64,000 bases of DNA from the NCBI GenBank assembly GCA_016711805.1, contig JADJSH010000037.1, forward strand, positions 124,001 through 188,000, given 5' to 3'. The notes beneath the pieces were generated by a model. That model saw only the letters and a list, made by a program, of their open reading frames with translations, ran no database searches and was not told the origin of the DNA. Source of the DNA: Bacteroidota bacterium. GTDB taxonomy: Bacteria; Bacteroidota; Bacteroidia; B-17B0; Aurantibacillaceae. The number at the start of each line of letters is the position of its first letter. Within the stretch, counting starts at the first letter, position 1. Shown one piece after another: positions 9,194-16,800 of this stretch. A program made the position numbers and the translations under genes.

Positions 9194-9220
9194 TTTGAGG
9201 TCTCAAATTGCGTCCTCAAA
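9194..9220. repeat. Imperfect palindrome upstream of the ORF6N gene
   Basis: Arms TTTGAGG / CCTCAAA flank a core centred on CAAATTG. It is the first of three related palindromes around and inside the ORF6N gene. Confidence 0.6.
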
Positions 9221-9223
9221 CAA

Positions 9224-9254
9224 AATTGGGGGTCACAAATTGTGACCCCCAATT
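9224..9254. repeat. Perfect 31-bp palindrome upstream of the ORF6N gene
   Basis: The left arm AATTGGGGGTCACAA and its exact reverse complement flank a single central A. It sits 65 bases before the ORF6N start. It has the same arm length and layout as a palindrome inside that gene (9526-9556), so it may be an operator or a copy of a small palindromic repeat. A role as terminator of the TauE/SafE gene is possible but there is no T run. Confidence 0.75.
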
Positions 9255-9318
9255 AAAATGCTACAATCCATAGCAAGCACTTACTATAAAATTTCTCAAC
9301 TTTGAATCATATATTATT

Positions 9319-9864
9319 ATGATGAAGAGAGCTGAATTATTACAGATTCCTACCGAGTTAGTTATGAACAAAATTTATGTGATTAGAAACCAAAAAGTAA
9401 TGCTAGACCGTGATTTAGCAGAACTATATGGATTAGAAACAAAGCGATTAAAGGAAGCTGTTAAGAGAAATTTAGGGAGATTTCCAGAGGATTTTATGTT
9501 TCAATTAACTGAAGTTGAATTAAATAATTGGAGGACGCAATTTGCGACCTCCAATTCAGATAAAAAGGGATTAAGGTATTTACCTTTTGCTTTTACCGAA
9601 CAGGGTGTAGCCATGCTTTCGAGCGTTTTAAATAGCGAAAAGGCTATTTCTGTTAATATTCAGATCATTAGAATATTTACCAAAATTAGGCAAATGCTAA
9701 GCAACAATACAGAATTACGTTTAGGAATTGAAGAACTTCGTAAAAAAACTGACAACAACACAAAGAACATTGAAGTAGTTTTTCAATACCTAGATGAACT
9801 ATTAGACAAAAAAGAAAATGAGAAACCAAGAACTCAAATTGGGTATAAGGTTTCGGGGAAATAA
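9319..9864 (+). CDS. ORF6N-domain DNA-binding protein (phage antirepressor-like)
   Basis: A 181-residue protein whose first 115 residues match the ORF6N domain: YVIRNQKVMLDRDLAELYG, TKRLKEAVKRN, RFPEDFMFQLT, then AFTEQGVAMLSSVLNS. The C-terminus is a charged coiled coil. ORF6N proteins are related to phage and virus antirepressor/KilA-N modules and are common as chromosomal genes in Bacteroidota. Their function is largely unknown, and DNA binding is inferred from the family. The segment NWRTQFATSN is encoded by a 31-bp near-palindrome (9526-9556) matching the palindrome upstream. The gene stands alone between the permease and the minus-strand SMC operon. Confidence 0.85.
   Translation: MMKRAELLQIPTELVMNKIYVIRNQKVMLDRDLAELYGLETKRLKEAVKRNLGRFPEDFMFQLTEVELNNWRTQFATSNSDKKGLRYLPFAFTEQGVAMLSSVLNSEKAISVNIQIIRIFTKIRQMLSNNTELRLGIEELRKKTDNNTKNIEVVFQYLDELLDKKENEKPRTQIGYKVSGK
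9526..9556. repeat. 31-bp near-palindrome inside the ORF6N coding sequence
   Basis: Arms AATTGGAGGACGCAA and TTGCGACCTCCAATT match at 14 of 15 positions around a central T. The length and the AATTGG...CAA / TTG...CCAATT frame are the same as in the palindrome at 9224-9254. Confidence 0.75.
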
Positions 9865-9901
9865 AAACACCTGTCGGGTTTTAAAAACCTGTCAGGTGTT
9901 T
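9865..9901. terminator. Bidirectional terminator hairpin between ORF6N and the SMC operon
   Basis: The outer arms AAACACCTG / CAGGTGTTT and inner GGTTTT / AAAACC pairing form a long hairpin between two convergent genes. An ACCTGTCGGG-type hairpin like this recurs in Bacteroidota genomes (general knowledge), so it may also be a dispersed repeat. Confidence 0.7.
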
Positions 9902-9915
9902 TAATAATTTATTTA

Positions 9916-11223
9916 TTAAGCCTCAACTTCCGTTACAATACTTGGGAAGATACGAACATTGTTATTTTCTTCTCTTCGGAATTGGTATGTGAATTTATAA
10001 TGGGCTTCTAATCCTGATTTATTAGGTAAACCATTAATCATCATAATATTTCTGTTTTTCGCAAAACGTAATAACTCACGTAAATAATGTGCCGAAATTT
10101 GACCTACCTCATCAATAATACAGTGTACTTTAAAGTCGGTACTACCACGGTGAGAAGACTCTTTAATGAATACGTGTAATAAAGTAATATAGATAATTGC
10201 TTTTACTAAGATATCCGTTCCAGTACTACCAATACTGTCAATTTTATGTGTCCAGCCAGTTTCGTTTATACCTTCTTTAATATTGAATTTCAATTCAAAT
10301 AAATCCTGTAAACGAATTTCTTCTTGCTCTTGCTCTTTAATTGCTGTACGCAATTGATCTAACAATTTAACGGCACGTGTACTAATCTCACGGTTTTTAT
10401 GTGTTGCGAAATCTGTATTAAATAAGCCTTCGTTATACACTAAACCATTTTCTTCGCGGAACTCCTGAATACGTTTTAATAATTTGTAAACTTTATTGTC
10501 AGAATCTTCCAAACGAATTTTAATGAACTCAATTAATTTTGATTCTTCAAACTCTGCTTTCTTAAAATCTTCTGCAATTAAGGTAATGATGTGTTGAATT
10601 TTATCTTTTTGTCCACTTAGCTCACGTACTTTAGTAGCAATACTATCGGTTACTAAACCAATTTGAGTCGCGGTTTCCGCAATAGATAATTCGATTTTTG
10701 CTTCATTAATAAATGAACGCAAGTTTTGAGCAAAACGTTCGTATTCACCTTGCGTGGCATCATTACGAATAATAAAGTTAAAGTGATTCTCTAATCTGAA
10801 TTTACCAGCAAACTCATTTACATAGCGTTGAAAAGCAGTATACTCTTCATTAAAGTGTGAATCATTTTTAAGGAGTTGCGTACACAAATCCATCACACTA
10901 TAATTTGTTTTCTTAGGCTCTGCGCGTTCAATGATATCTGCATATTTATTAAACACAGGCGTTTCACGGAAGTTCTTCGTAAAATAATTAATACCGTTAT
11001 TAAATTCAATTAGCTCTTCTTCAAATGCACGTTTTTGTTTATTCAACTCCATACGTTTGATGTTGAACTTACGAGCAATCTCTTCAATCTCTGCTGTTAA
11101 ATCATTGGCTGATTTAACATACTCTTCCTTCTTTTGAATTAAATCAGGAAGCTTATCAAAAATTTCACGTTTATCTTTTAAATAATCGCTTACAATTTGA
11201 GAGTATTGATCAATTTCTTTCAA
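9916..11223 (-). CDS. SMC-like ATPase, C-terminal half (MksB/JetC-like; frameshifted gene)
   Basis: These 435 residues contain coiled coil, then a C-terminal ATPase lobe. The signature-like segment SIGSTGTDILVKA is followed by a hydrophobic Walker B strand ending in DE (CIIDEVGQI, Asp about residue 371, near 10113) and the D-loop-like GLPNKSG. There is no Walker A in this piece. It lies in the N-terminal half encoded upstream. The same frame stays open above the ATG to about 11331 and reads EAQLSAEKETNF. The fragment therefore continues directly from the upstream ORF after a one-base slip at 11329-11332. Together the halves give an SMC-like protein of about 1,228 residues. Confidence 0.8.
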   Translation of the reverse strand: MKEIDQYSQIVSDYLKDKREIFDKLPDLIQKKEEYVKSANDLTAEIEEIARKFNIKRMELNKQKRAFEEELIEFNNGINYFTKNFRETPVFNKYADIIERAEPKKTNYSVMDLCTQLLKNDSHFNEEYTAFQRYVNEFAGKFRLENHFNFIIRNDATQGEYERFAQNLRSFINEAKIELSIAETATQIGLVTDSIATKVRELSGQKDKIQHIITLIAEDFKKAEFEESKLIEFIKIRLEDSDNKVYKLLKRIQEFREENGLVYNEGLFNTDFATHKNREISTRAVKLLDQLRTAIKEQEQEEIRLQDLFELKFNIKEGINETGWTHKIDSIGSTGTDILVKAIIYITLLHVFIKESSHRGSTDFKVHCIIDEVGQISAHYLRELLRFAKNRNIMMINGLPNKSGLEAHYKFTYQFRREENNNVRIFPSIVTEVEA

Positions 11224-11315
11224 CGCTTCTTGTAATTCTTTTATACGAGCGTCGATTTTTTTAATCTCTTTACTATCAACACCTTTTGCTTTGAAGTTAG
11301 TTTCTTTTTCGGCGC

Positions 11316-13601
11316 TTAATTGAGCTTCTTTTCTTCGTATTCTTTAACTTGATTTTTCTTTTCAACTTCTAATTCAGAAATTTCTGTTTCTTGTCTTGCT
11401 TTTAAATCTGCTAAACGCTCATCGTTAAAGGCTTTTAATTTATCAAACTGAGTATTGAAATCGTTTAATAAATTGTTTTTCTTTTTATTTAAAATCGCTA
11501 ACTCTTCTTCAAGAATATTTATTTTTTGGCGATTACCTGATAAAGATTCTTCAATCTCTGTACTTGCGCGTTGTTTCCAATCTTCTAACTCAAGAATTAA
11601 TTTCTTCTCGCGTTTTTCAGCTAACTCTAAAGAGTACGTTAATACTTTTAAATCTTCTTTTAATTCTCCTAATTGCTTACCAAATTTATCAGCTGCCAAC
11701 ATTTTTTCTTCGTTGTTAGCCGTTTGAAATTGAGTCATTGACTCTTCCAAATCTCTGATAATTGCTAAACGCTCATTTTTCTCAAATTGATATTGCTCAA
11801 TAGATTTAGAAACAACTGGCACATCATCTAATTTTAAAGAAATGCCATATAACGATAATCCTTTAGCATCCGTTAAAGAAGGACTTAAATCCGAACGGAA
11901 TAATAAGTCTTCATTAACAACTTTACCAATAGTTGTATGCCAATCCTTTACATTCTTTTCTAAATAACCATATAAAGCATCGTGTTGAACATTTAATTTC
12001 TCTTCGATGGTTTTAATTTCCGTTTTAACACGAATAATTTCATTATTGGTTTTTTGAATTTGATTAGATAGAGATAATTTTAATTTTGACTCTAAATTTT
12101 CCCACTCTTTTTGATTTGATTGAACTAAGTTAGTTTTAATAGCTAACTCCGATTTGTTTTTATAATTAATCGCTCTTAAATCCGCTAATTCAGTTTCTTG
12201 AGCTTTAATTTCTGTCTCATAAAAACGCGTATTTCGAATTACTTTTTCTTCAGCTTTTAATTCGTTGTATTCAATTTGTTTAGCGGTTACTTCTGCATTC
12301 AGCTCTGTTAATGCTTCTTCACGTTTTTGTTTAAATTCCGCGTCCTTTTTATTGAATTCGTTTTTTTGTAATAATTGTAATTCGTTATAGTGATTAAAAA
12401 TTTCACTCGTACGAGAATTAATTTTATTCACGTAAGCCGTTTTATCATTACGTAATTGTTCAATTAAAGACGAATATTTCATCTCGATACTTTGAACGTT
12501 GGATGTTAATGATTCATATTCACGACGAGCAATATTATAATCTACTTGTAATTTATCACGCTCCGCATTTTTCTCTACTGCTTGCTCAATGTTTTTTTCT
12601 TTGTACTCTTTTAATTTTTTATTGGCTTCGCGAATCGTTCTGTCATAGTAACCAATTTCCTCACGAACATCTTTTTGTTTTTCTTCTAATAATGTTTTTT
12701 GTTCTTCGTTCGCTTCGGTTAATCTATCTAACTCTTCTTGTTTTTCTTGAGATGCTTTGATAACGGCTTCGTTTTGAGTTTCTGCATAACGCAAACTACT
12801 ACCTAACTTATCAGCCATTTCCATTTGTGCACCTTTTAACATATGCACTTGGTCGTATTTTTTATCAATGAACTCAATTAACTGCTGAGTCTCTTTTTTC
12901 AAATACGTTTCAATATCGGTGTATTTTTCGTTGAACTGACGTAACTGACGATCTACTTGTTCTAATTTAATACTACTGTTTTCAGTAGTTAAGGAGTTAG
13001 CAATAAAATCTTTAATGAAACGGCTATCAATACTACTCTTAGAACTTAAGAATACGTTGGTGATTGATTTAGGGATATTTTGATATTTTTCGTTTCCTTT
13101 TAAGATATGGAACTTAGATAATAATTTATCGGTTTCTGTTCCGTATAAAATATTACGGTAACGCTCAAACGTATCAATTTGCTGAGAAACAAAGATGCCA
13201 CGTTTATCAAATCCTGCAACTACTTCTTTAATTTTAATAGCCTCATCATTTTCGTTAAAGAAATAATCTGGACTATATTCCGCATCCACAAAACGGAAAA
13301 CTAATTTATTGTGACGATAAATAATTACAAAAAACGGCTTGCTTTCTGTTTGAATTTCATAAATTAAATATGAGTTTTCATATTTAAAGTAATGCTCCTC
13401 AAACGATTTTTGTGAAGCCGAAATACCTAATCCTCTTGTGTTAGCACTGTAAAAAAACAAAATTGCACGTTGCAATGATGTTTTACCAAAGTTATTGGTA
13501 CCAACAAAGCAAGTATTACCGCTTAATTCTAAGTCGGTGTACTTAACGTTGGCAATATTAATTTGTACAATTCTGTTTAATATTCTGCAATTATTTTCCA
13601 T
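11316..13601 (-). CDS. SMC-like ATPase, N-terminal half (MksB/JetC-like; frameshifted gene)
   Basis: These 761 residues start with an ATPase N-lobe: Walker A GTNNFGKT at 34-41, a Q-loop-like segment FVSQQIDTFERY near 150-160, then very long Glu/Lys-rich coiled coil to the end. This is the architecture of SMC-type and MukB/MksB/JetC proteins, which dimerise, hydrolyse ATP and extrude DNA loops. The reading frame ends early at 11316. The coding sense continues in another frame from 11331, so adding one A to the AAAA run of the coding strand restores the full protein. The gene lies 29 bases after a secreted-protein gene and downstream of kleisin-like and KITE-like genes in one minus-strand operon. 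Confidence 0.8.
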   Translation of the reverse strand: MENNCRILNRIVQINIANVKYTDLELSGNTCFVGTNNFGKTSLQRAILFFYSANTRGLGISASQKSFEEHYFKYENSYLIYEIQTESKPFFVIIYRHNKLVFRFVDAEYSPDYFFNENDEAIKIKEVVAGFDKRGIFVSQQIDTFERYRNILYGTETDKLLSKFHILKGNEKYQNIPKSITNVFLSSKSSIDSRFIKDFIANSLTTENSSIKLEQVDRQLRQFNEKYTDIETYLKKETQQLIEFIDKKYDQVHMLKGAQMEMADKLGSSLRYAETQNEAVIKASQEKQEELDRLTEANEEQKTLLEEKQKDVREEIGYYDRTIREANKKLKEYKEKNIEQAVEKNAERDKLQVDYNIARREYESLTSNVQSIEMKYSSLIEQLRNDKTAYVNKINSRTSEIFNHYNELQLLQKNEFNKKDAEFKQKREEALTELNAEVTAKQIEYNELKAEEKVIRNTRFYETEIKAQETELADLRAINYKNKSELAIKTNLVQSNQKEWENLESKLKLSLSNQIQKTNNEIIRVKTEIKTIEEKLNVQHDALYGYLEKNVKDWHTTIGKVVNEDLLFRSDLSPSLTDAKGLSLYGISLKLDDVPVVSKSIEQYQFEKNERLAIIRDLEESMTQFQTANNEEKMLAADKFGKQLGELKEDLKVLTYSLELAEKREKKLILELEDWKQRASTEIEESLSGNRQKINILEEELAILNKKKNNLLNDFNTQFDKLKAFNDERLADLKARQETEISELEVEKKNQVKEYEEKKLN

Positions 13602-13630
13602 GTTCTTCTTTCTCTTTCTTTTCCTATCTA

Positions 13631-14626
13631 TTAATAATCATATAATCCTTCATACACTTTTTTTGCATTTGGATCTTTTGTTTTAGGCGCAGCAGTGCTA
13701 ACTAATTTAATAGGATATAATCCTATTGTTCTGCGTTTTTTATTAGCGTTACCAATTTCTTTTCCTATAGTTTTTTCATAACCTGTTAATGGCTCGTAAA
13801 ACTCAGGCATTTCTCCATTCATTAAATTTCTTCTATCAATCACTGATGCATAAAACTCAGGGGAAATATTTCCTTCTAATAAAGCTTTATATAAAATACC
13901 ATCTAATCTTTCATTTTTTTTATCGGCATCATAATTCAATAAAATAGTATGAGCAATTGAATAAGCTTTAGCGCTCAACTTCTTCATAGAAGGGAAGCCA
14001 TTCTGTTGAATCTTAATTAACAAGACAGCTGCCGAAATAGAATCTGCTTTCATTTTTTCTTTAACCAATCTATACTTTGAAACATACTCTTGAGCAGTTT
14101 TACTACAAGCTTTGTTTTTCATACAACTGATGCAGTATTCAGCAGCTGATGTATATTTTACAGCAGCATATTTTTTATTAGCTTCTTGATTTGCATATAA
14201 TTCATTGGTCCAATCGTAGTCTTTTGCTGCATCTCTAGTTTCTTCCCATTTAGCTATATTATCTAGATATTCCTTTTTTGTATTTTGATTATAAAAAACA
14301 ACTGCCTCTTTTTTTGCACTATCAATTTCATAACCATTCGTAATTGCTTTTTCTAAAAAGTGTAAAGCCTTAAATTCTTCTTTAATTTTTATAGCGCATA
14401 ATGCAGCTCTAAAATAATGTCCAGGATTAATAGCGCCTTTATACTCTGCAATAGCTATATCAAACTTAGCGTAAGCTTGTAATAAAGAATCATTTTTATA
14501 CATGCGCTCAGCTGCAGCAATGTTTTCATGGTATGTTATGAAATTTTCAGATACAGTTGAATATTTAGCTTGAGCAAAAGCTCCAAAACTAAATGCAATC
14601 ATTAATAATAAAATTGATGTCTTCAT
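13631..14626 (-). CDS. Secreted helical-repeat protein inside the SMC operon, unknown
   Basis: A 331-residue protein with a clear signal peptide (MKTSILLLMIAFSFGAFAQA). It is followed by TPR-like helical pairs (residues about 40-120) and a Cys-containing segment YCISCMKNKACS (about 163-174). No known catalytic motif is visible. It starts 11 bases after the KITE-like gene and ends 29 bases before the SMC gene, so it is transcribed with them although it should be exported while they act on DNA in the cytoplasm. It may be an unrelated passenger or a genuine accessory part. Confidence 0.65.
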   Translation of the reverse strand: MKTSILLLMIAFSFGAFAQAKYSTVSENFITYHENIAAAERMYKNDSLLQAYAKFDIAIAEYKGAINPGHYFRAALCAIKIKEEFKALHFLEKAITNGYEIDSAKKEAVVFYNQNTKKEYLDNIAKWEETRDAAKDYDWTNELYANQEANKKYAAVKYTSAAEYCISCMKNKACSKTAQEYVSKYRLVKEKMKADSISAAVLLIKIQQNGFPSMKKLSAKAYSIAHTILLNYDADKKNERLDGILYKALLEGNISPEFYASVIDRRNLMNGEMPEFYEPLTGYEKTIGKEIGNANKKRRTIGLYPIKLVSTAAPKTKDPNAKKVYEGLYDY

Positions 14627-14637
14627 GATATATATAT

Positions 14638-15246
14638 TTAGTTATAAATTATTCCCTGAGTATCATCATTTGAACTGCTTTCTTCATAAATAGCTACTGA
14701 ATTAATTACATCCAATAAATAATTATAAGAATCTAACACTTTATACGATTCTGACTTTTCGTCTTCTAATTCCAAGAAAGAATCACGACTCATTAAATCA
14801 CAAATCTCACGAACTTTATTATGTAATGTTTCTGAACGGTATAAAGGTATTTTTTGTAATTTTTGCTTTAAACGCACATTGGCATTACACTCTTCTGCAA
14901 TTTCACTCGGACGGAAACGACTACCAATACCAATTTTGTTATCCATACTAGCAAACAAATCGATGATATCAATATAACGCTCAAAACGTTCTAGCTTTTT
15001 TTCTAATTCAGAATTTGGTTCGCTTAGTTTCGCGAAATAGAAAAAGTTATTTCCTCTTTCAATGTTGTATCTAATCACATTAAAGTATGCCTGAAGTCTA
15101 TCAAAGTTTTCAGGATTATTAATCACATCATATAAACGATTCATTCCATCTCTACTTCCGTTACTAGAAATAAAAGCACCACGAGCCATTACCGCGAAAA
15201 TATCATGTGTTTGTTTAGGTAAATTAAAACTGGTTGTTTCTTCCAT
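14638..15246 (-). CDS. KITE/MksE (JetB)-like subunit of SMC complex
   Basis: A 202-residue, mainly helical acidic protein with a winged-helix-like centre (SRFRPSEIAEECNANVRLKQ, about 109-128) and a second helical part. Its size, lack of other motifs and place between the larger kleisin-like gene and the SMC gene fit the small MksE/JetB/ScpB-type (KITE) subunit, which binds the kleisin as a dimer. The assignment is by gene order and length, with only weak sequence pattern. It is separated from the upstream gene by 12 bases. Confidence 0.6.
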   Translation of the reverse strand: MEETTSFNLPKQTHDIFAVMARGAFISSNGSRDGMNRLYDVINNPENFDRLQAYFNVIRYNIERGNNFFYFAKLSEPNSELEKKLERFERYIDIIDLFASMDNKIGIGSRFRPSEIAEECNANVRLKQKLQKIPLYRSETLHNKVREICDLMSRDSFLELEDEKSESYKVLDSYNYLLDVINSVAIYEESSSNDDTQGIIYN

Positions 15247-15258
15247 TGTATATAATTT

Positions 15259-16503
15259 CTATTTAGTTGCTTTTTCTTTTTTAGGCTTTTCTTTTAAAGG
15301 TAAAATCAAAGTATAGCCTAATCGTTTTTTAATTTCAGTTTTGTCTTCAATATAATCGTGGTACTGTAAACGGTATTTGAAATCTAAATTATTTTGATAC
15401 TCCATAGCTATTTCCACAAACAACGATAAACGCTCTTCAAACGATACATTACCTATGGCTTTAGGGAATTTGTAATCAATTAAATATTCGAATAAGTTTA
15501 ACTTTGTTTGAGCTAAAAAGCGTTCAACTAATTTTTCGGTATCTAACTTTATTTGTTGTACTAATCCTTGATCTTTAAAGTTACCTGCCATTTTATCGGC
15601 AAGCCCACGAACCATTAAGCGTGTAATTTTATATTTCTCAGCAATTCGTTTACATAATACGTGTCCATCATCGCTGTATAAAAAGTCGATAGGAATTTTT
15701 GTTTTAGGTGTTTTATGCCCGTTATGTTTTAATGTATTGATATTAGAAACAACTTCACGGAAATTCGTTTTGAAATGTAATGTTCCATGATCTTTTACCT
15801 CTTTTAAACGTTGTGCTTTTTTATAAACGTCTAACTGATACTGAATTTTATTAATGAAATCGGTAATGTCTGTTTGAATCTCAATTAAGAAATCTAGATT
15901 CTCAATTAAACTAGATTTTAAAGAAGATACAATTCCAAACAATTCTGTATCATTCGTAATATTAAACAAAGTTCTTGTTTCATCTACAATCGTTGTCGTT
16001 TGTCTAATAAAATCGATAATCGTATCACGTTTCTCACGATAATCTTCTAGCTTCTGTAACTTAATGCGATAATTACTTTCATTTTTGTAAGTATCATCTA
16101 CATTTTTTTGTAGCTTAATAATTTCACGTGTTAATGTATTATCAATACGTTTTAAATATTTTTTAATACTACGCAAGAAACGCATTTCGCGAGCTTCTTG
16201 ATAGAATTTAATATGGCGCTTTAACTCATTGATATAATCGTTGATGAAACCTGGAGTCACTTCTCCAATTTCCATAAAGTCTTCAAACATGGCAACAACG
16301 GCATCGTTTAAGCTTACCACATTTTCGTACTCGTACAATATATCCAAGGATACCAGTTTACGGTATTGCTCTTCCGTGATATCATCACGTCCCAATAATT
16401 CGTTTACTGTTATATGGTCGCGCTGACCAAATAGCAATTCCACTACACCACGATTGTGGTATAGATTTGATAGCAAATCTTTTACATTAACCTGTAAACT
16501 CAT
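15259..16503 (-). CDS. Kleisin-like (MksF/JetA-like) subunit of SMC complex
   Basis: A 414-residue protein and the first gene of the operon. It has an N-terminal winged-helix-like region (about residues 5-80), a long helical/coiled-coil middle (about 85-240) and a second globular part. That part contains RIAEKYKITRLMVRGLADKM, and the chain ends in a lysine-rich tail (KEKPKKEKATK). This layout resembles MukF/MksF/JetA kleisins that bridge SMC heads. The reading relies on architecture and on its position before the KITE-like and SMC genes. It could also be described as a conserved protein of unknown function. Confidence 0.6.
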   Translation of the reverse strand: MSLQVNVKDLLSNLYHNRGVVELLFGQRDHITVNELLGRDDITEEQYRKLVSLDILYEYENVVSLNDAVVAMFEDFMEIGEVTPGFINDYINELKRHIKFYQEAREMRFLRSIKKYLKRIDNTLTREIIKLQKNVDDTYKNESNYRIKLQKLEDYREKRDTIIDFIRQTTTIVDETRTLFNITNDTELFGIVSSLKSSLIENLDFLIEIQTDITDFINKIQYQLDVYKKAQRLKEVKDHGTLHFKTNFREVVSNINTLKHNGHKTPKTKIPIDFLYSDDGHVLCKRIAEKYKITRLMVRGLADKMAGNFKDQGLVQQIKLDTEKLVERFLAQTKLNLFEYLIDYKFPKAIGNVSFEERLSLFVEIAMEYQNNLDFKYRLQYHDYIEDKTEIKKRLGYTLILPLKEKPKKEKATK

Positions 16504-16800
16504 TAATATAGTTCTGTTTAACTCTTAAAAATACGAAGGCTTTGGTGCCTAATAAACTTGGGTTATTAACAAAAAACAGGGTAATTAACGAAACCAGTGA
16601 ATTTGATTTCGTAAGTGCTTGATAAATAGCTTTTTTGGTGTTAATAGGTCGTTGATAATGGAACGAGAATCATCCTATAAATCGCTTTCAAATGATTTAA
16701 TGAACGAATTTATTTAGGACATGCGCATTATCAGAATTATTAATGAGAAAATCTTTGAATTAGTAAAAAAATAGATAGTAGTTTTACAAAAAAACACCTT
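16504..16800. other. Divergent intergenic region between the SMC operon and fhs
   Basis: These 297 bases separate divergent genes and must hold the promoters of both. I found no complete TTG-N17-23-TAnnTTTG promoter, no convincing inverted repeat and no small ORF with good features. Confidence 0.5.

Noticed and set aside
11316..11335. Programmed -1 frameshifting in the SMC-like gene
   Set aside because: The site lacks a classical X-XXY-YYZ heptamer in the right frame, and two other genes in the window show similar indels, so a plain one-base indel is simpler.
9916..16503. Complete Wadjet defence system (JetABCD)
   Set aside because: No JetD-like gene is present within or next to the operon, and the subunits match by layout rather than by clear family motifs.
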